A stretch of 64,000 bases of DNA from Chara braunii (GCA_003427395.1 BFEA01000520.1:669580-733579); one strand, 5' to 3'; counted from the stretch's first letter, positions 1 to 9,971 are shown. Notes: generated by a model not told the origin, from the letters alone. Made by a program: numbers and translations.

Positions 1-49
1 CCCCCCCCCCGCACGCACACGTGATTCCCTGGCATCGACATCGCGTCTG

Positions 50-490
50 TTGGCCCACCCATCGGTGACGCCCTCTGTCCCACCGATGGCTCATCTGGCA
101 TCGACAATTTGTCTGCCTCCCCCCTCTCTGATGACGCCCCCTCCACCGAACGACTCCCAGGCGTCGCAAACGCCTCCCACTGCCTCATGCTCCTCTACCC
201 TTCTTCCAAACCCATCCACTGTCACCTTCTCCAATGTTGTTGAGGAACAATCCCGACACGATCGGCTTCTCCGCTTAGGCAATGAACAACGCCACCTCAA
301 CACCATCATCTCCACCGCCAACTCATCTCGTTTCCACCTCAAATTCATCGCCACCAACCTTGGTGCGTCTACAACTAAGTTTCGAGCCCTCCTCGACATT
401 GGAGCCACCGGTAACTTCATCACCGATGCGTGTGTCAGCAAAGTCGGTCTTACATCTACTGCTTTGACTCCCCGATCACGATTCGCCTAG
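50..490 (+). pseudogene. Element A gag C-terminus and aspartic protease N-half
   Basis: A 146-codon open stretch. The first half is Pro/Ser/Thr-rich and low in complexity, like the linker after gag. The second half carries a retropepsin-like start: a beta strand, then [11 protein letters not shown], the position of the catalytic D-[ST]-G loop (residues about 113-124), followed by a helix-like segment ending K-V-G-L. The catalytic Asp is present, but the canonical D-S/T-G reads D-I-G. Reading continues in another frame from about 470, so this is one half of a frameshifted protease. It would release Gag and Pol proteins in a functional element. Confidence 0.8.
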
Positions 491-1533
491 GGGACAAAGA
501 CACCGCCGTCATAGTAAACCGCACGTTTCCCGAGACCACCATGACCGTCGGAACCCTCCACAGTCAGGTCTCGTTTGACGTCATGCACTTGATGTGCGAC
601 ATCGTCTTAGGAACCCCGTGGTTGGACCGCTACATGCCATACGGATTCCACCCCAACTTCCTTCGCCTCACCAACCCTCCCGACACAACCATCGACATCC
701 CCTATCTCCCATATCCGGCCTCCCAAGGCTCCGTCACCCCGCACCAATTCCTCCACATGGCTCGCTTAAACCCCAACTCCGCCTACTACTGTTTTGTCCT
801 TCATCACGAAAGTCTCGAGGACCTACTCCTGACGGACAAACCCAATCAAGCCCCCCATTCCAACCTCGCCATCACCTCAATCCTCGACGAGTTCAAGGAC
901 GTCTTTCCTGAGTCCTTACCCGCCGGACTACCTCCGGATCGTGGCGTATCCCATACCATCCATTTGGAACCCGGACATTCTCCACCTTGCCGCCCTCCAT
1001 ACCAACTCTCTGCCCCCGAAGCCGAAGAAATGAAACGGCAACTCGGTGAACTCCTTGAAAAAGGGTTCATTAAGCCAAGTTCATCCCCCTTCGAAACCAG
1101 CCTTTTCGTCAAGAAAGGTGGAACTTCGAAACTCCGCATGTGCACAGACTACCGCGGCTTGAACCAGATCCCAATCAAGAACAAGTACCCCCTACCTCGG
1201 ATTTTCGAGCTCCTTGATCGTCTTCATGTAGCCAAGTACTTTACCAAGATCGACCTTCGCAGTGGCTTCCACCAGATCCGTATCCGCAAGGAGGACACCC
1301 ACAAGACCGCCTTCCGCTCTCGGTTCGGGCACTACGAGTTCCTCGTGATGCCATTCGGACTCACCAACGCCCCCTCTACCTTCCAATCTACCATGAACCA
1401 CATCTTCCGCAACCTCCTCGAAGTTTGTGTCGCCGTCTACCTTGATGACATCCTTGTCTTCAGTCCCACCTTCAACACCTCTGCCAAGTCCTCTCGATCC
1501 TCCGAGAGCAAAAATTTTACGCCAAGCTCATGA
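430..1533 (+). pseudogene. Element A protease C-half and reverse transcriptase
   Basis: A 367-codon frame. It begins with the protease C-terminal half, containing the flap-side strands and D-I-V-L-G-T-P-W-L, the usual retropepsin ending. A linker leads to the RT, with the entry segment H-T-I-H-L-E-P-G, the fingers motif [18 protein letters not shown], the palm block [13 protein letters not shown], and [12 protein letters not shown]. The catalytic Y-L-D-D-I-L-V-F-S is intact (about 1438-1464). The frame then runs into unrelated residues and stops at 1533, and the thumb resumes in a different frame from 1530. RNA-dependent DNA synthesis in virus-like particles is the family role; this copy cannot make full-length Pol. 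Confidence 0.88.
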
Positions 1534-2410
1534 AATGTACGGTTGTCGCTTCGAGTGTCGAATACCTCGGCCACATTGTCTTCATTGAAGGCATCCGTAT
1601 AGACCCCTCGAAGGTCACAACCCTCGTCGAGTACTCCACACCCAAGACCCTCCTCCAACTCCGTTCCTTCCTCAGCCTTGCCAACTATTACCGCCCATTC
1701 ATTCGCAACTTTTCCGAGATTTCTTACCCTCTCCACGAACTCACCCGCAAGGATGAGCCCTTCCATTGGAACGATCGCCGCCAACACGCTTTCGACTTAC
1801 TCAAGCAAACCATCACCACGNNCCCTGTCCTCAAGATCGCCGACCCCACTCGCCATTTCTATGTCACCACTGACGCCTCCGACTTCGCCATCGGAGCCGT
1901 ACTGTCCCAACATTTCCCCCGCGACACTGCCGAGACCCCCTCCATCAAGGCCTCGCCCACTCACCTCGAGGCTCCACCTGGCGAATACCCCATCGCCTTC
2001 GCAAGCAAGAAGCTCCTTCCCGCGGAATTGAATTACCCCTCCAACAAGAAGGAACTCCTCGTCGTGATTCACGCCCTCACAGTCTGGCGCTCGTACCTCG
2101 ACGGGCAATACTTCACCATCTGCACTGACAACACCATCGTCTCCTCCATCTTCTCCAAGAAAGATATAACTCCACGCCAAGCCCGTTGGCTAGACTTCCT
2201 TGCCCAGTTCACATTCACCATTTGCCATACCCCCGACAAAAGCAACCGCGTTGCGGATGCCCTCTCTCGACGACCCGACCACAAGCCTTCCGAGAAAGGC
2301 TACGCCACCATGACTCATATCCAACTCCTTCTATCACTTCATCATCGATACACCCAAGGCTATCTCTCCTGCTCAGACTTTGCCACCATTTACAACAAGC
2401 TTCGCGAGCT
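1530..2410 (+). pseudogene. Element A RT thumb/connection and RNase H
   Basis: This continues the preceding RT after a frameshift. The thumb shows Y-L-G-H-I-V, followed by F-L-S-L-A-N-Y-Y-R-P-F-I-R-N-F-S. RNase H begins with T-T-D-A-S-D-F-A-I-G-A-V-L (first catalytic Asp) and includes Y-P-S-N-K-K-E-L-L (catalytic Glu), C-T-D-N (catalytic Asp) and the terminal N-R-V-A-D-A-L-S-R-R. Two Ns interrupt it at 1821-1822. The frame stays open to 2582, but similarity to Pol ends about 2410. The rest is read-through of element B in the wrong frame, which inflates the apparent ORF. Confidence 0.85.
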
Positions 2411-2656
2411 TGCATCAACTGCGACGAGTATGGCCATCAGCAGTTTAGATGCTAGAACGCGAAGGTATCACAGAAGATACCTCCCAAAGGTGGATTTGGG
2501 AACTCTTCTTCCCATAGTGGAGCTTCTACGAGCTCCAATTCAAGAAACACATCGAGCCAGTAGAACTTGTAGCTGCTTCTAACTTGGTCGAAGCTATTGA
2601 CTCTTTAAACACCCCGCAGACGCATCCTGACCGAACGACTTTGTTCATTGGATGTG
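2411..2656 (+). pseudogene. Element B gag zinc knuckle and gag/pol linker
   Basis: Positions 2411-2452 encode C-I-N-C-D-E-Y-G-H-Q-Q-F-R-C, a perfect CX2CX4HX4C nucleocapsid knuckle that would bind the genomic RNA during packaging. A TAG follows at 2453. The same frame then continues through a Ser/Asn/Gly-rich tail to another stop near 2545. A second frame, from about 2542, encodes a linker beginning K-K-H-I-E-P-V-E-L-V, which leads into the protease. The N-terminal capsid part of gag is absent because element A abuts here. Confidence 0.8.
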
Positions 2657-3031
2657 TCTGAAGCCTTAGAGGACTTACAAAGTGAGTGGTCGGCAAGGGA
2701 CCCTCGTGAGTCTTGGGTGGCACTAAGTAGAGGTCCCAGAGGGGAGCACGTCATTGTAGAAGCCGGTGTAGGTGGCCGCAAATGTGGTGCCTTCGTAGAT
2801 ATTGGCTCCACGCGAAACTTCATAAGTCCCGACTACGTTGAGAGACTGTGCCTAGGGGACCGGGTGCAGTGCTTGGGTAGATCTGTAGCCTCTACCCTAG
2901 CCAACAAAGAGCGCATGGTTGTTGATGACTACATCAAGGACGCAGTCTGCACCTTCTATTATGGAGGTGGGGAACTGAATCATAAGGCTAGCTATCTTAT
3001 AGATACTTACAATTATATGTGTGCATCATGA
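2648..3031 (+). pseudogene. Element B aspartic protease
   Basis: A 127-codon segment. About residues 34-60 form a retropepsin N-terminal half: hydrophobic strand, then A-F-V-D-I-G-S-T-R-N-F-I-S, the catalytic loop. The expected D-[ST]-G reads D-I-G, the same variant as in element A. A helix with V-E-R-L follows. Downstream is a strand/flap region with A-D/N-K-E-R. The frame is lost near 3025, in a Tyr/Asn-rich segment. The role is Pol processing, by family; it is inactive here because of the surrounding frameshifts. Confidence 0.75.
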
Positions 3032-4028
3032 TGCCTTCTATAATTATTATAAACATAACCAAAAGGAGGGTATGTACTTAGTTTTTGTCTTTGAGAAAGG
3101 GGAGGTCATTAAAACACCCCCAGAGATAGAAAATGTCGTCGCAAGGTACCTTGACATGTCTAAGGAACCTTCAAGAGTTGTAGAAAGGGAGATTGTTCAT
3201 GCCATAGAAAGTCCCCAGGAGCAAGATACCCAAGGGAAGGACCTATAGGATGGCACCGGCCAAGTTAGACGAACTCAGGCAACAACTAAAAGAGTTCACA
3301 GAGAAGGGATGGATACGGCCTAGCACCTCCCCCTTCGGTTCATCAGCCCTATTTGTCCCGAAGAATGGGGGGACAGTAAGGATGTGCATTGATTATAAAG
3401 GCCTCAATGTCATCAGTATGAAGAACGCAGAGCTTCTACCCCGCATTGACGCCCTTCTGGATAGGGTGCAGCGATGTAAGTACTTTACTAAGTTAGACTT
3501 AAAATCTAGCTACCATCAGATTATCATTAGACCAGAGGACCAGCACAAAACCGCATTTTAGACAAAGTACGGTCTGCACGAGTTTGTGGTGTTGCCCTTT
3601 GGCCTTTGCAATGCGCCAGGTACATTCCAGCACACCATGAATAGGATATTCCATGCCTACTTAGATAAGTTCATTGTCGTGTATCTCTACGACATACTTA
3701 TCTTTAGTAGAACAGTCGAGGAGCATGCTCAGCATCTAGAAACGGTACTTTCACTCCCTCAACAGCACAAGTATAAGATTAACTTAGAGAAATATGAGTT
3801 CGGTCACTAACAAAAAACTTATACTTGGGTCATGAGATATATGCGGATGGGATAAGGCCTGAAGATGCCAAGGTGGCTAGCATTCGTGACTGGCCACAAC
3901 CTCAGTCTGTGACCGAGGTCGGATCTTTCTTAGGGATGACCGGCTACTACCGCAACTTTGTAAAGAACTACAGTACGGTAGCCATCCCTTTGACTGATCT
4001 AACTCACCTTGACACACGATGGGAATAG
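3021..4028 (+). pseudogene. Element B reverse transcriptase (catalytic Asp lost)
   Basis: A pre-RT segment at 3021-3248 is followed one frame over by the RT fingers/palm from about 3232. Recognisable blocks are G-W-I-R-P-S-T-S-P-F, M-C-I-D-Y-K-G-L-N, F-T-K-L-D-L-K-S-S-Y-H-Q-I and P-F-G-L-C-N-A-P-G-T-F. A TAG at 3559-3561 replaces the usual Arg after K-T-A-F, and the frame resumes afterwards. The active site reads Y-L-Y-D rather than Y-x-D-D: the first metal-binding Asp is Tyr (codon TAC). The thumb, with F-L-G-M-T-G-Y-Y-R-N-F-V, lies at 3825-4028 in another frame. The enzyme would be dead on both counts. Confidence 0.88.
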
Positions 4029-4079
4029 CCTGACGAGTGTGAAGTTGCTTTCAAGCGATTGAAGCATCTCTCACGCACC

Positions 4080-4666
4080 ATGAGGTTCTCCTGGTTCCCA
4101 ATCCTGAGAAGCCATTTGTTGTGACCACTGACGCAAGTCAATATGGCATTGGCGCAGTGTTGGCTCAGCAGGAAGGGAAAAAGTTGAGGCCGGTCGAGTA
4201 CATGAGTAAGATGTCATCAAAGAAGTTGTCGAAGTCCACCTATGAACAAGAACTCTACGCCCTCTACAAAGCACTTGTCCATTGGATATACTATTTGTTG
4301 TGAAGGTTCTTCTATTTGAGGACTGACCATCAAACACTCAAGTGGATCAAGACGCAACATGTTCTCTTTGATGCACTCAAACGTTGGATTGAAATCATAA
4401 ACCAGTATGACTTCAAGCTAAACTATGTGAAGGGAGAGTACAACAAGGTTACTGATGCGCTGTCACGTAGGGAAGACTACCTAGGTGCGCTAATAACTGA
4501 GTTTGGCCTATCTGACAATATAACTCGATCGATGGTGGAAGCCTACAAGAAAGATCATGTCACGATGGACATCATACGCAAACTTGAGGCCCAAGACATG
4601 GCCACATCCGATGAGTTTATGATGGTGGATGGGTTACTCTTTCTTGAAAAAAAAGGCAGGGTTTGA
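4080..4666 (+). pseudogene. Element B RNase H
   Basis: In one frame with a stop at 4301: T-T-D-A-S-Q-Y-G-I-G-A-V-L-A (first Asp), S-T-Y-E-Q-E-L-Y-A-L (Glu), R-T-D-H-Q-T-L-K-W-I (Asp) and the closing N-K-V-T-D-A-L-S-R-R. These are the standard Ty3/Gypsy RNase H landmarks; the domain degrades the RNA strand during reverse transcription. After it, a linker with D-G-L-L-F-L leads to integrase. A slip in an A-run at about 4648-4655 moves the continuation into the integrase frame. Confidence 0.85.
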
Positions 4667-5345
4667 GAGATTAGTTGTTCCAGCTAGTGAGATTTTGCTT
4701 AGTTTGTTTTTAGGAGAGTGTCATGATGCAATGGGACATTTTTGCTATAAGAAGACTAGTGCAAATCTGGTACAACAATTTTGGTGGCCTGGTATGCTAG
4801 AAGAAGCCAAACATTACATTCAAACTTGTCAAGTCTGTCAGCCGGATAAGCCGCGAACTCAAGCTCCGCTTGGGTTACCCATTCCTGCTGGTCCGGGACA
4901 GAGTGTGTCCATGGATTTCATGGATACCCTCATGATCAGCAAGAGTGGCAAGAGGCATATCTTCGTCATAGTTGATAGGTTTACTTAGTACGCTAGACTG
5001 ATTGCCATGCCGGAGACCGCAAGGACTGAGCACGTCATCAAGTTATTTATGGATAACTGGGTGCGTGACTTTGGACTACCAAAAACTATTATTAGTGACA
5101 AAGATGTTCGGTTCACAAGTGAAATGTGAAAGAAGGCTGCATAATAGATGGGCAGCCAACTCCAAATGACTTATGGAAATCATCTCGAAGCCAACGAGCA
5201 GGTTGAACAGATGAACAGAGTGGTGCAGCATCTGCTGAGGCATTACATTAAGCCCAACCAAGATGATTCGGATAAGAAGTTACTTCTAATCGCCAGCCTG
5301 TACAAACTTGCATACCACAAATGAGGTAGTGCCCAGCGCTCTACC
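4629..5345 (+). pseudogene. Element B integrase (HHCC + DDE core)
   Basis: The N-terminal zinc domain is visible: H-D-A-M-G-H, then F-W-W-P-G-M and C-Q-V-C-Q. The catalytic core has its first Asp in S-M-D-F-M-D. After a TAG at 4986, the same frame continues with I-S-D-K-D-V-R-F (second Asp) and H-L-E-A-N-E-Q-V-E-Q-M-N-R (Glu). Further stops (TGA, TAA, TAG) fall near 5127-5145. The last recognisable residues are near 5345; the C-terminal GPY/F module is missing. The family role is cDNA insertion into chromosomes. This copy is clearly non-functional. Confidence 0.85.
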
Positions 5346-5605
5346 TGAAGATATAGTGGCCTACTTGCCTCTTGGGAGGTAACTTCCAGGCTGCCCGGCC
5401 TCCAAGCAACCAGTACCTCCTCCCTTTCGGAGGGAAACATCATTGCAGGTTCTGATATCATCCGCACAGGCCCTAGACTCAGGCTACTTGGACTGGAACC
5501 CGCCTAGACCTAGCCTATCAACTACTGGGCCTCTAAGAATGCCAACTTTTGTCGTCCTCAACGCAGCCTCCAGTTCGCAACACATGTACCACTACTTGTG
5601 TGGTA
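5346..5605. other. Unassigned sequence after element B
   Basis: Between the broken end of the element B integrase and the dispersed repeat at 5606 there is no coding similarity that I recognise. It is rich in CCTAC/CCGGCC words, loosely like the 15060-15260 region, but I could not align the two convincingly. Confidence 0.4.
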
Positions 5606-5895
5606 CCGGCCTACCTACTACTTGAGTGTTTTTCCCGCTGCTCTAAGTGTCGCGGGCCTACTCCCGCCACTTGAGTGTTTTCCCCGCTGCAACCCTTAAA
5701 GTCACGGCCACAGCTAGGTACCGGCCCTGCGGGCCCTCCAAAGAAACAAGTGCCCTTGCGGGTCACACGCACAATCAGGAAGACACACACGCAGACAGGC
5801 ACGCATATCAGCAAGCACTCACACACACGGACTTAGAAAACTAAGCAGCACGTGGGAATCTCAGCAAAAGCATTCATTCCAGCGGCAAAACTCAG
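5606..5895 (+). repeat. Dispersed repeat, copy 1 (inverted copy at 32935-33221)
   Basis: From CCGGCCTACC to about 5895 this aligns along nearly its whole length with the reverse complement of 32935-33221. Shared blocks include ACTTGAGTGTTTT (twice per copy), CGCTGCAACCCTTAA, GCGGGTCACAC and ACTTA-AAAACT near the far end. The copies differ by many substitutions and small indels. No coding capacity is evident beyond chance frames. It could be an LTR fragment or a non-autonomous element. Confidence 0.7.
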
Positions 5896-5957
5896 AAATC
5901 AGCAGTGTTCTCAGTCTGTGTTTTGACGGGTCATTACACTTTCTTTTTTTTGCATTT

Positions 5958-6049
5958 ACTGTTGCTTTTTGATGAGCTATAGGATAGAACTTGTGTATCT
6001 TTTACTGCTGCTTTTTTATGAGCTATAGGACAGAACGTGTGTATCTTCT
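5958..6049 (+). repeat. Tandem duplication, 46-bp unit x2
   Basis: ACTGTTGCTTTTT-GATGAGCTATAGGA is repeated with a 46-bp offset (starts 5958 and 6004) with a handful of substitutions. It is a short local duplication with no coding role visible. Confidence 0.75.
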
Positions 6050-7490
6050 GACAAACATTGTAAAAACCAGTGTTACCCGACCAAACGTTCGGGAGGGGTC
6101 TCCACGCCCCCGCCAAATGTTAGGGTGCCCAGCCAAACGTTGGGGGGCAAACTTCCCAAAGTTCAGCCCCCGCCACAAGCTATTTCAGGGCCTAAATTTT
6201 ATTTTTATTTTTTTGAAATTCTTTTGGTGATTTCTCTTGATGTAAGGTACATGCCTATAAATTTTCAGGGCATTTGGATGAGCCAAAAAAGAAAAGAAAA
6301 AATGCCAAAGATGGTAGTGCGAAGACTGTGGCCCCAGGGGGCCCTAGGCAACATGCACATGTTCTGAAATGTGCCCCCCCAGCAAGCCTCGTGCCCGCCC
6401 TAAGTGAGGGCGGGCCTGAATATTCACAAGAGGCCCTTATCTCAGCATTTTCGAATGCAGGTCTCAGACAGTTGCTGCACGACAGTTGGTTGAAGTGCAA
6501 CCTGGGCCTTACCCTGGGCTTTTCCAGAAGAAGCAACTGTGCCAGGCAGTTGAGCCCAGGGCCCAGGTGGTTGCGCCCTGGGCACACACATTGTGACGCC
6601 GACACATCACAAAGTGGCCACGGGCCAATGAGAATGCAGCATTTTCGTCACCTCTATCCTGCAGGCCAATGCAAACACAGCAAATATTCGGGGCCTGGAA
6701 AATCCTGGGTGTGCCCAACTGAAAAGGGCCCAGGCCCTCAACTGTAGACATGGGCCTGGGCACAGACACTGGGGCCCGACCAGAAGCTACTGGAAACTTC
6801 CATGGCCAGGGCCAGGGAGTCCAGCAGCAGCTGCCACTTCCATATAGGAACCAAGCCACCCAGGGAGAGGGATTCTGGCCTAGGCAGGAAATGCGGACAC
6901 ACTGCTGCGACACTGCGCAAGTGTCCGCATGTGCGCGGGCCGGCTGGGGCGCACACCGACGCTGAGTGGTGAGGGGTGCTGCAGGGCAGCCGGGCTGCAG
7001 GGCGCGAACGCAGAGGAGGGCGACGGTGGTCTTCAGGAGGAGGCGCAGATGTGGGTGGACAGGGGGTGATGAGGGAGACGAGAGTACGTACCTGGNGTAT
7101 GTGGGAGGTCAGCATTGGTGTTGGCGACATGTACATTGGTCTTTGAAGTCGAAGTGAACCTGTTGCATGAACGTATGTAGGCTAGGTAGGACGAGTAGGG
7201 TAGGCTAGGCACTGGGCGCCAGACAAGAGGAGCGACATTGAACACTGCGTTGGTGTGGCCTGAGGGCTTGAACATCGGCTCACGAGTTCATTGTATTGCT
7301 CTTATTTGGATGGAATCTTGGTGCATTTGAGCCCTCTGCTTGTTACATGACTATCTGGACTTCTGCATGATTTCGCAACTTGGTTTTCTGTATCTCTCTC
7401 CCTCATATTCCTTGCAGTAGTGTCAAAAATGTGCTCGCCCACTGACTATTTTGTTCTTTTTTTCCCTTTTTCACTTTTTCTTTTCTTTTT
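6050..7490. other. Intergenic, GGGCCC-rich, no gene recognised
   Basis: Open frames here (for example 6274-6747 and 6509-6913 on opposite strands) overlap each other and show no domain, so I treat them as chance frames in GC-rich sequence. Words such as GGGCCTG and CAGGCC recur, as they also do near 15.3-15.6 kb. One N lies at 7095. Confidence 0.5.
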
Positions 7491-7525
7491 CCTTAAACCT
7501 TTGTGATGTGTGTGCGCGTGTGTGT

Positions 7526-7566
<41 letters not shown>

Positions 7567-7710
7567 TGACAGACAAATGGACAGAGAAAGAGAGAAGGTG
7601 GGGAGGAAGCGAGATACAGGGTGAGTGTGCGAGAAAGGGGGGGAGAAAGAGAGAGGGGGAGAGAGTTTGAGTTAGAGAGAGAGAGAGAGAGGGACACAGA
7701 CAGAGATCCG
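7526..7710 (+). repeat. GA/GACA microsatellite
   Basis: (GA)n runs into (CAGA)n, then degenerate GAGAGGGG blocks and another (GA)n ending near 7695. This is a simple-sequence tract; the open frames across it are artefacts. Confidence 0.95.
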
Positions 7711-7821
7711 TCCCGGTGCAACACCTTGAGCAACGGCATACCCTGATCCCAGTTTCAGCAGGCACAAAACCTTGCAAAAACTGCCTCACCCAAACCATGC
7801 TCCTGACAGATTTCATGATGG

Positions 7822-8375
7822 GGCAAGACTTCGCACTGGCAATTTCACCTCTTCTCGAGAGGAGACCAAACAATACTGGAGAATATACGCTCTTGTTGTT
7901 CAGTTGGTTGAACAAATACAGACAAACACGGGCCAAAGAACCACAGCACTGACCGTGCGGGTATCCAGGCAGGATTGGCATGGCCCTTGCAAGGTCGTGA
8001 CACTTACAAATGAAGAATGGTCCAAACAAGGACACAAGAAAAAGATGCATCTATAGTTCAATTATGCAATCTTCGGGGCAAGACCTTACGTTGGCAACTT
8101 CACCTCTCCACGAGAAGAGATGAAATTACACTGGGAACAAACGCTCTTCTTGAAGTTCTTGTTCACTTGGTTGAGGAAAAGCAGACAAATACGGGACAGA
8201 GAACCACGTCAGTGGCCTTGCGGATATCCGCTGAAGTGAAATGGTACAGGGAAGACTGGCAGGTTCCCTGCAAGAGGGTGACAATTACAAATGAAGAAGA
8301 AGGAGACAAGAAAAAGATGCACTGTACATGTTATTTGTAGTTCATTTTATGCAACCCTTTGACAATCACAAACCA
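7822..8375 (+). repeat. Divergent direct duplication (about 265 bp), each copy open
   Basis: Two copies, starting near 7822 and 8087, share GGGGCAAGAC, TTCACCTCT, ACGCTCTT, GTTGA followed by ACAGACAAA, ACAAATGAAGAA, AAGAAAAAGATGCA and a tail with TAGTTCA-TTATGCAA. Each copy is open for about 80 codons. The frames give related peptides: Q-T-N-T-G-Q-R-T-T, then D-W-x-x-P-C-K-x-V-T-x-T-N-E-E and K-K-K-M-H. That could be a duplicated exon or a duplicated piece of a transposon. I do not recognise the protein and see no start or splice sites that settle it. Confidence 0.6.
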
Positions 8376-9578
8376 ACCTGCACCACTGCCGGTCCATATC
8401 CAAATGCTGGGATCGCTCCAGCCTCCAATGTCATCTATTCCCGATCGCCCCCACGCTCTGACTTCACTGGATGACTCCATGGGACGGCCACCTTCAGGAA
8501 AGATCGCTCTTGCGGAAAATGGGCGAGAATTATGCTTGCCCGCGTGCACAAATCTTGTCATTCTCCACTATGCGCCTTTGCATCCATATCTCTGAGCTTG
8601 CGGAAACAAGTGTATGTTTCCAGGTGCATGCGTATCGGAATAGGCGTATCAGAGACAGAGAAGATAGAAATTGGGGCAATGTCAACGAACTTGAGAGAAA
8701 CGAAGGTGGAAGGGAAAAGAACAATATGGGTCTGTTATTGGCAGGGGAAGCACAGCAGTTGCTCCTCAATCAATGCAGGAAACATCTTGTCCCCGTTAGA
8801 GGTACTAGCTAGCTAAAAGCCAATGTTGGAGTCTTCAGTTGAAGCCTTGGACACCGAATGGGGCATCTACCCTGTCAAGACACCGCACAGGGGCAGCCAA
8901 TAAGAGCATATTAGAGAATGTGACGGCCTGTGGAAATGGAGTAGTCAAAAGCAACTGCATGTCATGGATCTATTCACAAGGAGAAGTGTGCGAAGTCCGT
9001 GTGCCAAAGCCATTTATGATGGCTACACATTCATCAGTACGTATCATATACAGAGGGATAGGATGCTGAGAGATGAGGAAAGAATTTGCTTCAAGAGAAG
9101 CTGCATTGAGTAGCCGTGATTCTCCCTTTTTCAAACTTGCACCACACCTGTGCCGTGCGTGGGCAGTAGGGTGCACGCTGCAGGGTGTGTAGATCTGTGA
9201 CGTGTGCACCTCAAACACCTAAAACACACTACGCACAGCTGCAGTGCCGTGCCAGTGCGCTGGGTGGCGCACTGCTGCCGTTTTGAGTACACATTATTAG
9301 TACGAGATTCCTGTTGCGGCTCCGCCAGCAAACGGCATAGAAATTTCGCAAACAGAAGCAAGCAGCATGAGGGGTGTGGTGGCCTGAGAGCAGTTCGTTA
9401 GCTACTGGCCTGTTCTGTGCGAAATACTTTCACATCTATTACCCTGTGAGCGTATCTCTCCCTTGGTGCGTAAGAAGTATTGTCTTCCATATGTCAGAAA
9501 ATACGCAATTCTTGGCATGGGGGGGTTCCCTTTCCACTTTGTTCTTCTTTGTTCTGGGTTCACCGATGACAGCAAGCC

Positions 9579-9579
<1 letters not shown>
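8376..9579. other. Intergenic, no gene recognised
   Basis: One frame at 8839-9069 encodes a Cys-containing peptide (C-G-N-G-V-V and C-M-S-W), but it has no match I recognise and no clear splice signals. The rest shows nothing I can support. Confidence 0.4.

Positions 9580-9673
<94 letters not shown>
9580..9673 (+). repeat. (CT)n microsatellite
   Basis: An uninterrupted CT dinucleotide run of about 90 bp. It abuts the first U6-like fragment on its right side. Confidence 0.98.
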
Positions 9674-9675
<2 letters not shown>

Positions 9676-9678
9676 CTT

Positions 9679-9714
9679 TAGCATGTTCCCTTGGGGAATG
9701 AGACGAGTGAATCG
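9679..9714 (+). ncRNA. U6 snRNA-like fragment, copy 1 (3' part only)
   Basis: TAGCATG, a GC-rich bulge and a GAATGAGACGAGTGAATCG-like tail match in order the U6 region from GATTAGCATG to CGCATAAATCG, with several changes. The 5' part is replaced by the CT microsatellite. It is best seen by comparison with copy 4 downstream. It is a pseudogene fragment. Confidence 0.5.
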
Positions 9715-9767
9715 TCCTCTTCCTCTTCATTCTCTCTCTCGCACACACACCTTTTTCTCTATTCCCT

Positions 9768-9825
9768 CCGTTCAACTTGGATCCATACAGAAAAGATTAG
9801 CATGACCCCGGCAGGGATTGCACGA
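9768..9825 (+). ncRNA. U6 snRNA-like fragment, copy 2
   Basis: It carries a CCGT-CAA-TTGG lead, then ATACAG followed by AAAAGATTAGCATG, CCCC and GATTGCACG. This parallels the conserved central U6 sequence (ACAGAGA box, AGC segment, ISL start). The ACAGAGA box reads ACAGAAA, which would impair 5' splice-site pairing. The 48 bp at 9778-9825 are duplicated exactly as copy 3, apart from the final base. Confidence 0.65.
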
Positions 9826-9881
9826 TGGATCCATACAGAAAAGATTAGCATGACCCCGGCAGGGATTGCACGCATGAATCG
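9826..9881 (+). ncRNA. U6 snRNA-like fragment, copy 3
   Basis: A direct 48-bp tandem duplicate of copy 2, extended at its 3' end by CGCATGAATCG, which matches the U6 segment CGCATAAATCG. It shares the mutated ACAGAAA box. The near-perfect identity of copies 2 and 3 indicates a recent duplication. Confidence 0.65.
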
Positions 9882-9971
9882 TACTCTTCCTCTTCGTGCT
9901 CGTCTTCTTCATGCTCTTCCCCTCCCCGCCCCACCACTCTCTCTCACACACACCCCTCCTTTCCTTTTCCC

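Larger units (their letters stand above)
1..2410 (+). mobile_element. Element A: truncated Ty3/Gypsy retrotransposon (PR-RT-RNase H)
   Basis: The window opens inside a Ty3/Gypsy pol on the plus strand. Protease, reverse transcriptase and RNase H follow one another in three reading frames, so at least two frameshifts separate them. The codon third positions are rich in C, unlike the AT-richer elements B and C. Integrase, LTRs and most of gag are missing: coding similarity stops after the RNase H linker near 2410, where the gag zinc knuckle of another element begins. Two Ns lie in the RNase H part (1821-1822). The left end lies outside the window. The family assignment is firm; the exact right boundary is inferred. 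Confidence 0.9.
2411..5345 (+). mobile_element. Element B: 5'- and 3'-truncated Ty3/Gypsy retrotransposon
   Basis: Starting exactly at a gag zinc knuckle, the order is zinc knuckle, protease, RT, RNase H, HHCC and integrase core, all on the plus strand and in several frames. Stops at 3559, 3808, 4026, 4301 and 4986, plus frameshifts, show it is dead. Homology ends within integrase near 5345, in a Y-N-x-x-x-H-T-T-x-x-x-x-P-S-A-L-like segment, so the C-terminal integrase and 3' LTR are missing. No LTR or primer site is seen. The base composition is AT-richer than element A, which agrees with separate origins. Confidence 0.88.

Noticed and set aside
5647-5844. Small protein conserved between 5.6 kb and 33 kb
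   Set aside because: The peptide similarity only mirrors the DNA repeat, with frame-changing indels between copies.
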